From Longimicrobium sp. (GTDB lineage: Bacteria; Gemmatimonadota; Gemmatimonadetes; Longimicrobiales; Longimicrobiaceae): a stretch of DNA of 11,544 bases. The translations under genes and the position numbers were made by a program. The notes beneath the pieces were generated by a model, which had not been told where the DNA came from, ran no database searches, and saw only the letters and a list, made by a program, of their open reading frames with translations. Positions 1 to 7,740 of this stretch are shown one piece after another. Positions within the stretch are counted from its first letter, which is position 1, and each line of letters begins with the position of its first letter. Location: the NCBI GenBank assembly GCA_030446945.1, contig JAUJMI010000034.1, forward strand, positions 3,405 through 14,948. Reading direction: 5' to 3'.

Positions 1-8
1 CCGGCGCC

Positions 9-779
9 TTAGATGTCCACGAACTCGCGGAGGTACCACTCGACGATCGCGCTCCCCCAGGGCTCCGCGATGGCGGCGCCGAGGGCGAGGAAGATGCCAA
101 AGGGGACCAGCTTCTTCGTGCGCATCGAGATCGGGCCGAAGATCAGCGTTCCCAGAAGCGCGCCCAGGAAGATGGTGAGGAGGACGCCCGACATCCCCAC
201 GAAGGCGCCCACCATCGCCATCATCTTGATGTCGCCCCCGCCCATCGCCTGCTTCTTGAAGGCGCGCTCCCCCAGCTCCGCCACCATATACAGAAGGCCG
301 AAGCCCAGCAGCGCCCCCAGCGCGGACTGCTGCGGCGTGATGCCGCCCGGCGCAAAGGAGAGCGCCAGGCCAATCGCCAGCCCGCCCCACGTGAACTCGT
401 CGGGGATGAGGTAAGTGCGAGCGTCGGTCAGCGCGATCCCCAGCAGGAGCGTGAAGAAGATGGCGGACGAGAGCGCCTGCCAGCTCACCCCGTGGCGCAG
501 CACCGCCGCCAGCCAGAGCGAAGCGACGGTCATCTCGATGAGCGGATACTGAATGGAGACGCGGGTACCGCACGCCCGGCAGCGCCCGCGCAGAAAGATC
601 CAGCCGAAGATGGGGACGTTGTCGTACCAGCGGATCTGCGTACCGCACTCGCCGCATCGCGAGGGGGGGCGGATCACGGAGAGCCCCTCCGGCCAGCGGT
701 ACACGCACACGTTCAGGAAGGAGCCGATGCAGGCCCCCAGGAGAGCCGCGTAGCCCCAGATCAGGTAGTCGGGCGTCAA
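9..779 (-). CDS. pilD: Type IV prepilin leader peptidase / N-methyltransferase (A24 family)
   Basis: An inner-membrane aspartyl protease that cleaves the leader of type IV prepilins or type II secretion pseudopilins, and in this family usually N-methylates the new N-terminus. The 256-residue protein is full length. The N-terminal domain has GCIGSFLNV-type residues (ACIGSFLNVCVYR, 16-28) and a four-cysteine zinc site (C42, C45, C67, C70), the arrangement linked to the methyltransferase half. Both catalytic aspartates are visible: D119 in TDARTYLIPD and D183 in GGGDIK. Several hydrophobic segments follow, as expected for a polytopic protein. The start is TTG; no in-frame ATG lies nearby and no clear Shine-Dalgarno is seen, so translation is probably coupled to the methyltransferase gene, whose stop lies 7 bases upstream. 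No pilin genes are in the window, so pilus versus secretion cannot be decided. The symbol is by family (pilD/gspO); family call very sure, exact start less so. Confidence 0.95.
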   Translation of the reverse strand: MTPDYLIWGYAALLGACIGSFLNVCVYRWPEGLSVIRPPSRCGECGTQIRWYDNVPIFGWIFLRGRCRACGTRVSIQYPLIEMTVASLWLAAVLRHGVSWQALSSAIFFTLLLGIALTDARTYLIPDEFTWGGLAIGLALSFAPGGITPQQSALGALLGFGLLYMVAELGERAFKKQAMGGGDIKMMAMVGAFVGMSGVLLTIFLGALLGTLIFGPISMRTKKLVPFGIFLALGAAIAEPWGSAIVEWYLREFVDI

Positions 780-786
780 TGGACGG

Positions 787-1551
787 TCAGCGAAGGAGCT
801 CGTGGAGGAGGATGGCGCCGGCCGCGGCCACGTTCAGCGATTCGGCGCGCCCGCGCAGGGGGATGCCCATCGTGAGCTCCGAGCGGCGCAGGGTGTCGGC
901 CGAGACCCCGGCGCCCTCGTTGCCCAGCACCAGCGCCGCGCGCCGGGGAAGCGACTCGGGCCGCGGCGCGCCCACCGCCGAGGCCACGGTGACGACGCCG
1001 TGCTCGCGCAGCCAGGGCTCCAGCGCCTCCCACTCCGCCTCCACGACGGGGAGGCGGAAGGACGAGCCCATCGCGGCGCGCACGGCCTTGGGGTTCCACG
1101 GATCGACGCTGCCGGGGAGGGCCACCACGCCTGCGGCCCCCAGCGCTTCGGCCGTCCTCACCAGCGTGCCGAAGTTGCCGGGGTCCTGCACCGCGTCCAG
1201 CACCAGGAGGACGCCGGGTTCGGCGTCCAGCGGGATGCTGGCCAGACCCGCGCGCGGGATCTCGGCCACCGCGAGCACGCCCTGCGGCGTCTCCGTATCC
1301 GCCTTGCCGCGGAAGTCGCGCTCGTCCACCTCGTGCACGGCGATTCCGCGCGCCTCGATGGCGGAGACCAGGCCCCGTCCGCGGGGCGTGTCCCCCAAGG
1401 TGGACGCCGCGACGGCGAAACGGACCACAAGTGGGGACGCCACAAGGTCTTCCACCGTGCGCACCCCCTCCGCCAAGAAGAGGCCCTCTTCGTCGCGCGC
1501 GCGCCGCTGCCGCAGGGTGCGCAGCAGGCGCTCCTCGCGGCGGGTCAGCAT
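787..1551 (-). CDS. SpoU/TrmH-family RNA 2'-O-methyltransferase
   Basis: A SAM-dependent methyltransferase of the SPOUT class, acting on ribose 2'-OH of rRNA or tRNA in the cytosol. All three SpoU motifs are present in the 254-residue protein: motif 1 DAVQDPGNFGTLVRTAEALG (119-138, with R132), motif 2 LVLGNEGAGV (207-216, with E212), and motif 3 IPLRGRAESLNVAAAGAILL (230-249, with N240). The N-terminal ~100 residues match the small substrate-binding domain of the RlmB/TsnR-like branch (LFLAEGVRTVEDL, 24-36). The exact target nucleotide cannot be read from sequence, so no symbol is given. Start at 1551 was chosen because homology begins there (LTRREERLLRTLRQRR); the open frame continues upstream only as antisense to the M48 gene. 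The prepilin peptidase follows 7 bases downstream, suggesting a co-transcribed pair with no obvious functional link. Confidence 0.95.
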   Translation of the reverse strand: MLTRREERLLRTLRQRRARDEEGLFLAEGVRTVEDLVASPLVVRFAVAASTLGDTPRGRGLVSAIEARGIAVHEVDERDFRGKADTETPQGVLAVAEIPRAGLASIPLDAEPGVLLVLDAVQDPGNFGTLVRTAEALGAAGVVALPGSVDPWNPKAVRAAMGSSFRLPVVEAEWEALEPWLREHGVVTVASAVGAPRPESLPRRAALVLGNEGAGVSADTLRRSELTMGIPLRGRAESLNVAAAGAILLHELLR

Positions 1552-1623
1552 TGCGCCCTGGGTGGTCCGCGTCTTGCTTTTCCGATGGCCCGGAACCCCA
1601 CAATCCAAAGCATGGAGATCAAG
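1552..1623. promoter_or_regulatory. Divergent intergenic region between methyltransferase and M48 genes
   Basis: These 72 bases separate the minus-strand methyltransferase start from the plus-strand M48 start, so they should carry both promoters and leaders. It is relatively AT-richer than its surroundings around 1571-1610. A weak plus-strand pair, TTGCTT (1574-1579) and CACAAT (1599-1604), has a 19-base spacer and is not convincing. No operator symmetry was seen. The call rests mainly on gene orientation. Confidence 0.4.
1614..1617 (+). promoter_or_regulatory. Shine-Dalgarno GGAG that decides the M48 gene start
   Basis: GGAG lies six bases before the ATG at 1624. Two other in-frame ATGs, at 1585 and 1612, have no purine-rich site at a suitable distance. 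The 1624 start also puts the positively charged n-region of the signal peptide at the very N-terminus. Confidence 0.6.
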
Positions 1624-2469
1624 ATGGCACTTGCACTTAGGGCTCGCGCACGGCGGGGGGCCGCCGTGCTTGCGTTGAGCGGCGCGACGGCCGCGGGCGG
1701 CTGCGCCACCATCAGCACGCAGCAGGAGGTCCAGCTCGGCTCGGACTACGCGCGCCAGATCAACCAGCAGCTCCCGATGCTGAACGACGCGGCGACGCGC
1801 AACTACATCAACACGCTGGGCAACCAGCTGGCCGCCGTGGCCGACCAGCGCGGCATCCGCTACACCTTCCAGGTGGTGAACTCGGACGCCATCAACGCCT
1901 TCGCGGTTCCGGGCGGCTTCATCTACGTGAACCGCGGCACCATCGAGCGCGCCAACAACCTTTCCGAGCTGGTGGGCGTGCTGTCGCACGAGATCACCCA
2001 CGTGTCGGAGCGGCACAGCATCGAGCAGCTCCAGCGGGCTCAGGGCGCCAACACGCTGCTCACAATCCTGTACGGTGGCGTCCTCCGGCGCAACCCGGGG
2101 ACCATCGAGCGAGTCGGCGTGCAGGGCGTCGGGACGGCGGTCTTCGCCGGCTACAGCCGCGACGCCGAGCGCGAGGCGGACCGCGGCGCCGTCAACATCA
2201 TGATGCGCGCCGGGTACAACCCGCAGGGGCTGGCCAGCTTCTTCCAGACGCTGATGGGCGAGCGCCAGCGCAACCCCAGCAAGGTGGAAACGTGGTTCGC
2301 CACGCACCCGACCACGCAGGAGCGGATCAGCAACGTGCAGGCGATGATCCAGGCCACCCCCGGCGCCAGCGGCAACGCGCGGCTGGTGACGGACAACCGG
2401 GCCTATCAAAACTTCCGCGCGCGCGTGCGCTCCCTGACCCCGGCACCGCAGGACCGCGGCCGCCGGTGA
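1624..2469 (+). CDS. M48-family zinc metalloprotease, probable lipoprotein (first of a tandem pair)
   Basis: A periplasmic, probably membrane-anchored zinc endopeptidase of the M48 family (BepA/LoiP/YcaL-like in general architecture), likely in envelope protein quality control. The 281-residue protein has a basic n-region and hydrophobic stretch ending at C27 (ATAAGGC), an imperfect lipobox. Zinc-site residues: HEITH at 122-126, third ligand E182 in the ExEAD segment (182-186), and the family's conserved THP at 228-229 region ([10 protein letters not shown]). [15 protein letters not shown] (91-105) is the usual strand preceding the active site. The GTGA overlap with the next gene indicates co-translation with its paralogue. 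Alternative starts at 1585 and 1612 lack a ribosome site. Family call is very sure; lipidation is moderate because of the weak lipobox; the physiological substrate is unknown. Confidence 0.92.
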   Translation: MALALRARARRGAAVLALSGATAAGGCATISTQQEVQLGSDYARQINQQLPMLNDAATRNYINTLGNQLAAVADQRGIRYTFQVVNSDAINAFAVPGGFIYVNRGTIERANNLSELVGVLSHEITHVSERHSIEQLQRAQGANTLLTILYGGVLRRNPGTIERVGVQGVGTAVFAGYSRDAEREADRGAVNIMMRAGYNPQGLASFFQTLMGERQRNPSKVETWFATHPTTQERISNVQAMIQATPGASGNARLVTDNRAYQNFRARVRSLTPAPQDRGRR

Positions 2470-3362
2470 GCACCCCGGGCGGCTGGCAGCACCGGGCCCG
2501 CGCCCTGGCGGCGCGGGCCCGCCGGACGACGGCGGCGGCCGCCCTCCTTCCCCTTCTCGGCGCGTGCGTCAGCGAGAAGCAGGAGCAGGTCCTGGGCGAC
2601 CAGATCGCCGCGCAGATCAACACGCACGTCCCGCTGGTGCAGGACAGGCCGCTGACTTTGTACGTCAACGACCTGGGGCGGTTGATCGCGCGGCACAGCG
2701 CCCGCCCCGAGGTCCCCTACCGCTTCTACATCGTGGACACGGGGGGGGTGAACGCCTTCGCCCTCCCCGGCGGCCACATCTACGTGAACCGCGGCCTCAT
2801 CGAGCGTACGCGGAACGTCTCCGAGCTGGCGGGGGTGCTGGCGCACGAGATCGGGCACGTGGCGGCGCGGCACGGCGCCGAAACGATGCAGCGGCAGATG
2901 AGGACGCGCTCCATGTCCGGCATCCTGTACAAGGTGATCCTGGACCGGGAGCCGCTCCTGAACCAGGAGGCGCTGGACATCGGCGGGGCGGTGTGGTCGG
3001 CCTCGCACTCGCGCAACGACGAGCAGGAGGCGGACAAGCTGGCCGTGGGCTACCTGATCGCCTCCGGGGTGGACCCGAACGGGATGCTGAGCCTTTTCAA
3101 CGGCTTCGTGAAGGAGGAGGCGACGCTGCCGCAGGGCGGCGTTGGGCAGTGGTTCGCGACGCACCCGGCCACCCTCCAGCGGCTCAGGATCACCCGCAAG
3201 GAGATCAGCGTGCGGCTCCCCGCGGTGAAGAAGCACCTGGCGACGCAGGTCCCCTCCTACGAGGACTTCCTGCGCCGGCTGCACGCGCTTCCTCCGCCCC
3301 CGCCGATGATGCCCGGCGCGCCGTCGCTGAGCCCCGCGCAGCGGCTTCCCTGGCAGAGGTAG
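2466..3362 (+). CDS. M48-family zinc metalloprotease lipoprotein (second of a tandem pair)
   Basis: Paralogue of the upstream gene, a 298-residue envelope metalloprotease. It begins with GTG at 2466, inside the stop of the first gene (GTGA), so expression is probably translationally coupled. The signal peptide has an arginine-rich n-region and a clean lipobox LGAC with C34 as lipidation site. Zinc-site residues: HEIGH at 127-131, E186 in the EQEAD segment, and [10 protein letters not shown] (231-240). [15 protein letters not shown] (96-110) matches the sister protein closely. It differs at the C-terminus, which ends in a proline-rich tail ([11 protein letters not shown], 276-286) absent from the first copy. 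A hairpin terminator follows six bases after the stop. Both copies keep every ligand, so both are probably active. Substrates are unknown. Confidence 0.93.
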   Translation: MSTPGGWQHRARALAARARRTTAAAALLPLLGACVSEKQEQVLGDQIAAQINTHVPLVQDRPLTLYVNDLGRLIARHSARPEVPYRFYIVDTGGVNAFALPGGHIYVNRGLIERTRNVSELAGVLAHEIGHVAARHGAETMQRQMRTRSMSGILYKVILDREPLLNQEALDIGGAVWSASHSRNDEQEADKLAVGYLIASGVDPNGMLSLFNGFVKEEATLPQGGVGQWFATHPATLQRLRITRKEISVRLPAVKKHLATQVPSYEDFLRRLHALPPPPPMMPGAPSLSPAQRLPWQR

Positions 3363-3367
3363 CAGCC

Positions 3368-3402
3368 CGACCCCGCCCTTCACCGGCGGGGTCGAATCGT
3401 TT
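3368..3402 (+). terminator. Hairpin terminator after the M48 pair
   Basis: A perfect 10-base-pair stem, CGACCCCGCC (3368-3377) with GGCGGGGTCG (3385-3394), closes a 7-base loop and is followed by AATCGTTT. The T run is short, but the stem begins only six bases after the M48 stop, which is the expected place for an intrinsic terminator. Confidence 0.75.
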
Positions 3403-3477
3403 GCGGGGGTTGCGCGCGCGGCCGCGCGCCGCTTCCATTCCGCGCTTGCGCCCGGCGCCCCTCCTTCGCACGCGAGC

Positions 3478-4266
3478 ATGACCGACCGCATCCCGGTGGC
3501 CCTGACTATCGCCGGCTCCGACTCCGGCGGCGGCGCGGGGATCCAGGCCGACCTCAAGAGCTTCCACGCCTTCGGCGTCTTCGGCACCAGCGCGCTGACG
3601 GCCGTCACGGTGCAGAACACACGCGGTGTCTCCGGCGTCCACCCGATCCCGGTGGACACCGTCCGCGCGCAGATCCGCGCCGTCGCCGAGGACCTGCACC
3701 CGGCCGCCTGCAAGAGCGGGATGCTGGCCACCGCCGAGCTGGTGCGCGCCGTCGCCGAATCGATCCGCGAGCACCGCCTTCCGCACTACGTCCTGGACCC
3801 GGTGATGGTCGCCAGCAGCGGCGACCGCCTGCTGGACGAGGACGCCGAACGCACCGTTGCCGAGGAGCTGGTGCCGCTGGCCGCGCTGGTCACGCCCAAC
3901 CTGGACGAGGCCGCGATCCTGGTGGGCGCCCCGGTGGAGGACCTCGATGGGATGCGTCGCGCCGCCGCGGCGCTGGTGGAGATGGGGGCGCAGGCCGCGC
4001 TCCTCAAGGGCGGCCACCTCCGCTCGGCCGCGCTGGTGGACGTCCTCTTCGACGGACGAGACTGGCACGAGTGGCGCCGCCCCAAGCTGGACACGCGCAA
4101 CACGCATGGCACCGGCTGCACCCTGTCCGCCGCGGTCGCGGCGGGGCTGGCGCACGGGTGGCCCCTCGCGCGCGCGGTGGAGGATGCGCTGGACTACGTG
4201 AGCCGCGCCATGCGGGCCGCACCGGCGCTGGGCGCGGGGCATGGGCCGTTGAACCACATGGTGTAG
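3478..4266 (+). CDS. thiD: Bifunctional hydroxymethylpyrimidine / phosphomethylpyrimidine kinase
   Basis: Cytosolic kinase that phosphorylates HMP to HMP-P and then HMP-PP, the pyrimidine precursor of thiamine. The 262-residue length is typical. Ribokinase-fold family motifs are all present: [14 protein letters not shown] (12-25) for substrate binding, CKSGML (78-83), LDPVM (106-110), TPNLDE (139-144), LLKGGH (175-180), and [13 protein letters not shown] (208-220) with the GTGC anion hole and catalytic-site C214. The ATG at 3478 agrees with the family N-terminus; no strong Shine-Dalgarno is visible. Upstream 3403-3477 is GC-rich and holds a 16-base GC-only palindrome at 3414-3429, but no TPP riboswitch was recognised. 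No other thiamine gene is in the window, so the gene stands alone between the terminator and the convergent gap. Confidence 0.96.
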   Translation: MTDRIPVALTIAGSDSGGGAGIQADLKSFHAFGVFGTSALTAVTVQNTRGVSGVHPIPVDTVRAQIRAVAEDLHPAACKSGMLATAELVRAVAESIREHRLPHYVLDPVMVASSGDRLLDEDAERTVAEELVPLAALVTPNLDEAAILVGAPVEDLDGMRRAAAALVEMGAQAALLKGGHLRSAALVDVLFDGRDWHEWRRPKLDTRNTHGTGCTLSAAVAAGLAHGWPLARAVEDALDYVSRAMRAAPALGAGHGPLNHMV

Positions 4267-4295
4267 GGGCCCCCTCCCCCGCTCGTCACCTCGCG

Positions 4296-4328
4296 GCCCC
4301 TCCCCCAATAACTACCTGGGGGAGGGGC
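4296..4328. terminator. Candidate bidirectional terminator hairpin between convergent genes
   Basis: A perfect 12-base-pair stem pairs 4296-4307 with 4317-4328 (core CCCCTCCCCC and GGGGGAGGGG) around a 9-base loop. It sits 30 bases after the thiD stop, and a thiD transcript would run into it. There is no T run on either side, so it may be a repeat or a transcription barrier rather than a classical intrinsic terminator. Confidence 0.4.
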
Positions 4329-4377
4329 GCACGCGTGCATCCATGCGGGGAGCGCGGGTCGGCGCGGGGGAAGGCAC

Positions 4378-4403
4378 GGGCAGCCACGTGGGGCTGCCAC
4401 TAC
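4378..4403 (-). repeat. GTAGGGGC-type hairpin repeat, copy 1
   Basis: Read on the minus strand, a GTAGTGGC leader runs into a 7-base-pair stem, GGCAGCC with GGCTGCC, around a 6-base loop (CCACGT). It aligns over 26 positions with the copy at 11380-11415 once a 10-base duplication there is removed. One stem pair differs compensatorily (C:G here, A:T there). Confidence 0.55.
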
Positions 4404-4446
4404 GAGGGTTGGTGCGGAGGGCGGGGGTCCAGGCGGCGGCAAGGGA

Positions 4447-4470
4447 GGGCGCGACGAATCGCGCCCCTAC
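4447..4470 (-). repeat. GTAGGGGC-type hairpin repeat, copy 2
   Basis: On the minus strand GTAGGGGC leads into a perfect 8-base-pair stem, GGGCGCGA with TCGCGCCC, capped by a TTCG tetraloop. It shares the leader and hairpin layout of copies at 4378 and 11380 but has a different stem sequence. The stem could also slow polymerase arriving from the barrel gene. Confidence 0.55.
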
Positions 4471-4587
4471 GAGATCTCCGCGACCCCGGCCGGCACCCTC
4501 TCTCTCGAAAACGTGAGGGCGCAGCCGTCTCCTGTTATCGGGAGAGGGGGCAGGCGAGTGTAACGAGACGGGGGTGGGGGCCGCGCA

Positions 4588-7578
4588 TCAAAACGACTGC
4601 CCGAACGTCAGGTACGCCCGCGGCTTCGGCCGCTCGCGCACCACCATGTTGTTCTCGACCACGTCCACGGCACGAAGCGGGAAGCCGACACCCGCGCGGA
4701 CCGGGAAGGGCCGCAGGTACGAAATGCTCACGTTCAGCCCCAGCTCCGCGCCCACCGACGCGATCGTCGTCGACGCGTCGGAGCGGACGCTGCGGGTGAG
4801 GCACTCGGCGCTGCACCAGGTGCGGCCCGCGTCCACGAACGCCGTGCCCCACAGGCGGTCCAGGTACAGTGGGAGGACGCTGCGGCCGCGCTCGATGAGC
4901 GCCAGGGGGAAGCGCCACTCCAGCGTCCCCGCCACGGCCCGGTCGCCGAAGAGGACGCCCTCGCGGTAGCCGCGCACCGGCAGGCCCAGTCTGCCGCCCA
5001 TCGTGACGTAGGTGGATAGGGGGAAGCCAGACACCCCGCCCCCCGTGCCGCCCAGCGAGTAGCCGGGGGTGAGGGTGCCCCGGTCCGCGCCGCCCGCCAC
5101 GCGCAGGCCCAGCACGTGTCGCGCGTAGCCCCAGGCGTGGAAGGGGAGGTAGTGCTGCGCCCGCCCCGTGGTGCGCAGGTAGCCGCGGTCGGCGTCGCCC
5201 GGGCCATCGTCGGGGCCGTTGTTGAGGTAGACCTCCTCCAGGTAGCGGCGCCCCTGCACCGATGCGGCGGCCACGAAGCCTTCCTCCTGGCTCACCGAGT
5301 ACTCGTAGTCTCGCGCCGTGGAGTAGCCCAGCGTCGCCGCGCCCCCGGCCTCGGCGGGCGGGTCCGGGGCGGTCGCCGCCACGCCGCGGTACTGGTAGTC
5401 GCGTTGGCGGGCGCCCACCCCGAAGCTCAGCCAGCTGAAGGAGCGGAAGCGCGGGCGCGTAAAGGTGGCCACCAGTGAAGCCGACCGCTCCCGCTCCAGC
5501 AGCACCGCGGTGACCGGCTCATCCACGGGGCTGACGGTCTTGAAGACCTCTACCTGATCCCAATCCTGGAACACCGACGCGCCGATCACCGGGTTCCCCA
5601 GTCCGGTGAAGAGGTAGCTCGCGCCCGCGTCGGTGCGCGTCTCGCGCGGATGCACCTGCGCGTAGGCACCGTAGCTGTGCCGCTGGACGACGTCCTGCCC
5701 CCCCACCGCCGCCCCCAGCGCGTACCCCAGCTCCTGGTCGCCCGTGACGACGATGGGCGTCCACGAGGAGGGGCGCAGTGATGGGAGCGCCGAGTAGGGG
5801 CGCGCCGGCCCGCCCGCAGTGCGCTGCGCCACCTCCGTGCCGGCGCCCGCCACGCGCGCCTCCGCGCGCAGCGGCGGCACGGCGGTCCAGCCCGCCGGGT
5901 CGAAGGGGATGCGCGCCAGGTGGTACCCGTCGGCCCGGTAGAGCGTCAGCGCGATCCAGCGCCCGTCCGGCGACACGTCGGGATCGAAGACGCCCGTCAG
6001 CACGTTGGTGATGCGCTGAAGTCGGCCATCGGTGAGGTCGTACGCGTACAGGTTGGAGATGCCGCTGCGGTCCGAGCTGAACACCACGTAGCGCCCGTCC
6101 GGCGACCAGGCGGGCGAGGAGTCCACCGCGCGATCGCTGGTCAGCTCGCGCACCACGCTGCCCGTGGCGGCATCCAGCACCACCACGTCGTAAAGCGCCC
6201 CCGTCCGCCAGCGCGAGATGGCGATCCGCGTCCCGTCCGGCGACCAGCGCGGACGCGTCCAGTGCACGTCCGGTGACGGCGCCGCGAGCTCGCGCGCGCC
6301 GCTCCCGTCCGCCTCCAACACCACCGGCGCGTTCGTCCCGCCCCCGCCGCGCACCGCGACGATGCGGCCGGACGCGGCGTGCACGTCCGGCTCCAGCAGC
6401 CGCGCGCCGTGGGTGATGCGGTCGCGGTCGCCGTTGGGGCGGATCACGTACAGGTCGGAGTAGTAACGATACCGATCGACCGCGTCGAGCATCGCCGTCA
6501 CCAGCGACCCGTCCGCCCGCCAGGCGGACGCGCCCAGCGAGGTGCGCGGGTCCAGCACCCGCACCCCCCCCTCGCTCCACAGACGCGTGGAGGTCTCCTC
6601 GCGCCCCGTCGAGTGGGCGAAGGCGATCGTCCGCCCGTCCGGCGACCAGCGCGGCCCCTCGGTGCGGCGCCCCTCCTGCACCAGCACCTCCGGCTCCGTG
6701 AGCCCCTGGCGGCGCAGCGAGTCGGCCAGCGCGGTGTACTCGGTGCGCAACGAGTCGCGCCACTCTTTCCACGCGGCGGTGAACTTCTGGCCGTACGCGC
6801 GCTTCGCGGCCCCGTCCACGCCATACGAGAACGGGACGCGGCGTCCCATCGCTTCCACCCAGTCGCCGTGCTTGTCGTACCCGAAGCGCTCGCCCAGGTA
6901 GTCCATGAAGAGCGAACCGTACACGTACGGCGTGCTCCCTCCTGGCCAGGTCACGGGATGGCCGCTGGCGCGGTCGATGGGAAAGAACTCGTCTTCAAGG
7001 ATCGCCGTGCGCAGCGTCATGTCGAAAAGCGTCGCGCGCACCCGGCCCGCGCGCGTCAGCCGCGACTCGAGCGCTGTGGCGAGCCCCTCCTGTGTCCAGC
7101 GCGGCACCAGGATGTTGGGAAAGCCGAACGGCGTGCGCCCGAACACCCTTCTGAGCAGCCGCGGAAGGCCCGCCGCGTAGTCCAGGTGGAAGATGTGCAC
7201 GAGCTCGTGCGAGACCACCAGCTGCAGCCAGTCGTCGTAGAAGGCGAGCTCCGGCGTGTCCACCGGCGGGTGCGCGAACACCACGATGCGGTTGGTGGGG
7301 AGCGGCGTCGCGTACCCGTTGGAGAAGTCGACGTTGTCGCTCAGCACCAGGTCGATCCTCTTCCTTGGCGCCTGCACCAGCACCTCCCGCAGCGCCGCGT
7401 GCGCCGCCTCCGCGCGGTCGGCGGCGCGCCGCGCAAGCGGCTCCAGCGCGGGCGTGAAGTGGACGCGGAAGTGCTCCGTGTCCATGGTGCGCCACTCCGC
7501 ATCGGGCGGCAGCTGCGCCCCCAGCGGCAGCGCGAAGAAGAGCGCGGCGAAAAGCAGCGCGAGACGGCGGAGGGTCAT
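4588..7578 (-). CDS. Three-part fusion: gluzincin-like metalloprotease, WD40-like beta-propeller, outer-membrane beta-barrel
   Basis: A 996-residue exported protein with three regions. Residues 1-21 are a classical signal peptide (MTLRRLALLFAALFFALPLG). Residues ~25-290 resemble peptidase-MA/gluzincin domains: HELVH at 124-128 and a probable third ligand E164 in WTQEGLA. Residues ~300-565 form a TolB/PD40-type propeller, with WSPDG at 311, 446 and 491, WRADG at 353 and VSPDG at 536. After a linker (SLRPSSWTP, 600-608), residues ~610-996 look like a BamA/D15-type barrel: alternating strands, LEWRFPL (886-892), AFVDAGRTW (913-921) and a final Phe (YLTFGQSF). It is probably inserted in the outer membrane by the Bam complex with the protease and propeller periplasmic. 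Four exact copies of a 13-mer encoding the SPDG turn show blade duplication at DNA level. Two cysteines (C922, C926) may form a disulfide. Substrate and role are unknown; domain calls are sure, exact boundaries are not. Confidence 0.88.
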   Translation of the reverse strand: MTLRRLALLFAALFFALPLGAQLPPDAEWRTMDTEHFRVHFTPALEPLARRAADRAEAAHAALREVLVQAPRKRIDLVLSDNVDFSNGYATPLPTNRIVVFAHPPVDTPELAFYDDWLQLVVSHELVHIFHLDYAAGLPRLLRRVFGRTPFGFPNILVPRWTQEGLATALESRLTRAGRVRATLFDMTLRTAILEDEFFPIDRASGHPVTWPGGSTPYVYGSLFMDYLGERFGYDKHGDWVEAMGRRVPFSYGVDGAAKRAYGQKFTAAWKEWRDSLRTEYTALADSLRRQGLTEPEVLVQEGRRTEGPRWSPDGRTIAFAHSTGREETSTRLWSEGGVRVLDPRTSLGASAWRADGSLVTAMLDAVDRYRYYSDLYVIRPNGDRDRITHGARLLEPDVHAASGRIVAVRGGGGTNAPVVLEADGSGARELAAPSPDVHWTRPRWSPDGTRIAISRWRTGALYDVVVLDAATGSVVRELTSDRAVDSSPAWSPDGRYVVFSSDRSGISNLYAYDLTDGRLQRITNVLTGVFDPDVSPDGRWIALTLYRADGYHLARIPFDPAGWTAVPPLRAEARVAGAGTEVAQRTAGGPARPYSALPSLRPSSWTPIVVTGDQELGYALGAAVGGQDVVQRHSYGAYAQVHPRETRTDAGASYLFTGLGNPVIGASVFQDWDQVEVFKTVSPVDEPVTAVLLERERSASLVATFTRPRFRSFSWLSFGVGARQRDYQYRGVAATAPDPPAEAGGAATLGYSTARDYEYSVSQEEGFVAAASVQGRRYLEEVYLNNGPDDGPGDADRGYLRTTGRAQHYLPFHAWGYARHVLGLRVAGGADRGTLTPGYSLGGTGGGVSGFPLSTYVTMGGRLGLPVRGYREGVLFGDRAVAGTLEWRFPLALIERGRSVLPLYLDRLWGTAFVDAGRTWCSAECLTRSVRSDASTTIASVGAELGLNVSISYLRPFPVRAGVGFPLRAVDVVENNMVVRERPKPRAYLTFGQSF

Positions 7579-7608
7579 TGCTGTGCGTTGCGGAAGTGGA
7601 TGAACTGT

Positions 7609-7637
7609 GATCTACCGGCTCTGCTGGGGCGAGTGAA
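7609..7637 (-). promoter_or_regulatory. Candidate promoter of the barrel-fusion gene
   Basis: Read on the minus strand, TTCACT (7632-7637) and TAGATC (7609-7614) are separated by 17 bases and lie about 30 bases before the ATG at 7578. Both boxes match the sigma-70 consensus only partly. The -35 candidate falls inside the first hairpin of a repeat module, so the repeat might supply it. The call is weak. Confidence 0.25.
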
Positions 7638-7673
7638 CTCGCGGCAACAGCACAAAGTCCGCCTGCGCGGATT
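7629..7673 (+). repeat. Two-hairpin repeat module, copy A
   Basis: Hairpin 1 is GCGAG-TGAA-CTCGC (7629-7642). The linker is GGCAACAGCACAA (7643-7655). Hairpin 2 is AGTCCGC-CTGC-GCGGATT (7656-7673), seven pairs with one G:T. Copy C on the opposite strand shares the TGAA loop, the GCAACA linker core and the CTGC apex with different but paired stems. Confidence 0.6.
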
Positions 7674-7695
7674 CGGCGGCGAGATTCACGCGCGT

Positions 7696-7726
7696 GGCGG
7701 ATTCACGGCGCCGCGGGAAGTCCGCC
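7696..7726 (+). repeat. Degenerate partial copy of the two-hairpin module
   Basis: GGCGGATTCA is followed by CGCGGGAAGTCCGCC, which resembles the end of the module linker and the left arm of hairpin 2. GGCGGA and TCCGCC can pair across the segment. GATTCACG occurs at 7683-7690 and again at 7700-7707. It may be a decayed copy; the assignment is tentative. Confidence 0.3.
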
Positions 7727-7740
7727 CCCAAGAGATCACG

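Larger units (their letters stand above)
4267..4587. other. Convergent intergenic region rich in hairpins
   Basis: This 321-base gap lies between the ends of thiD and the barrel-fusion gene. No coding potential was recognised. It holds four notable inverted repeats: a C/G-block hairpin (4296-4328), two hairpins of the GTAGGGGC family (4378-4403 and 4447-4470), and a shorter one, TCTCC (4528-4532) with GGAGA (4541-4545). The last lies about 40 bases past the barrel gene's stop and may help terminate it, though no T run follows on the minus strand. Confidence 0.7.

Noticed and set aside
1552..2409. Upstream extension of the methyltransferase frame on the minus strand
   Set aside because: It lies opposite the M48 gene, which has strong homology, and the SpoU-family N-terminus begins at 1551.
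3414..3429. A 16-base palindrome of only G and C upstream of thiD
   Set aside because: Alternating GC runs are common in such GC-rich DNA; no matching site elsewhere supports an operator.
3395..3477. Possible TPP riboswitch before thiD
   Set aside because: The gap is too short and no recognisable thi-box element such as CTGAGA was seen.
5962..6646. Four exact copies of the 13-mer CCCGTCCGGCGAC (5962, 6094, 6232, 6634)
   Set aside because: They encode the conserved SPDG turn of propeller blades with the same codons, so protein repeats explain them.
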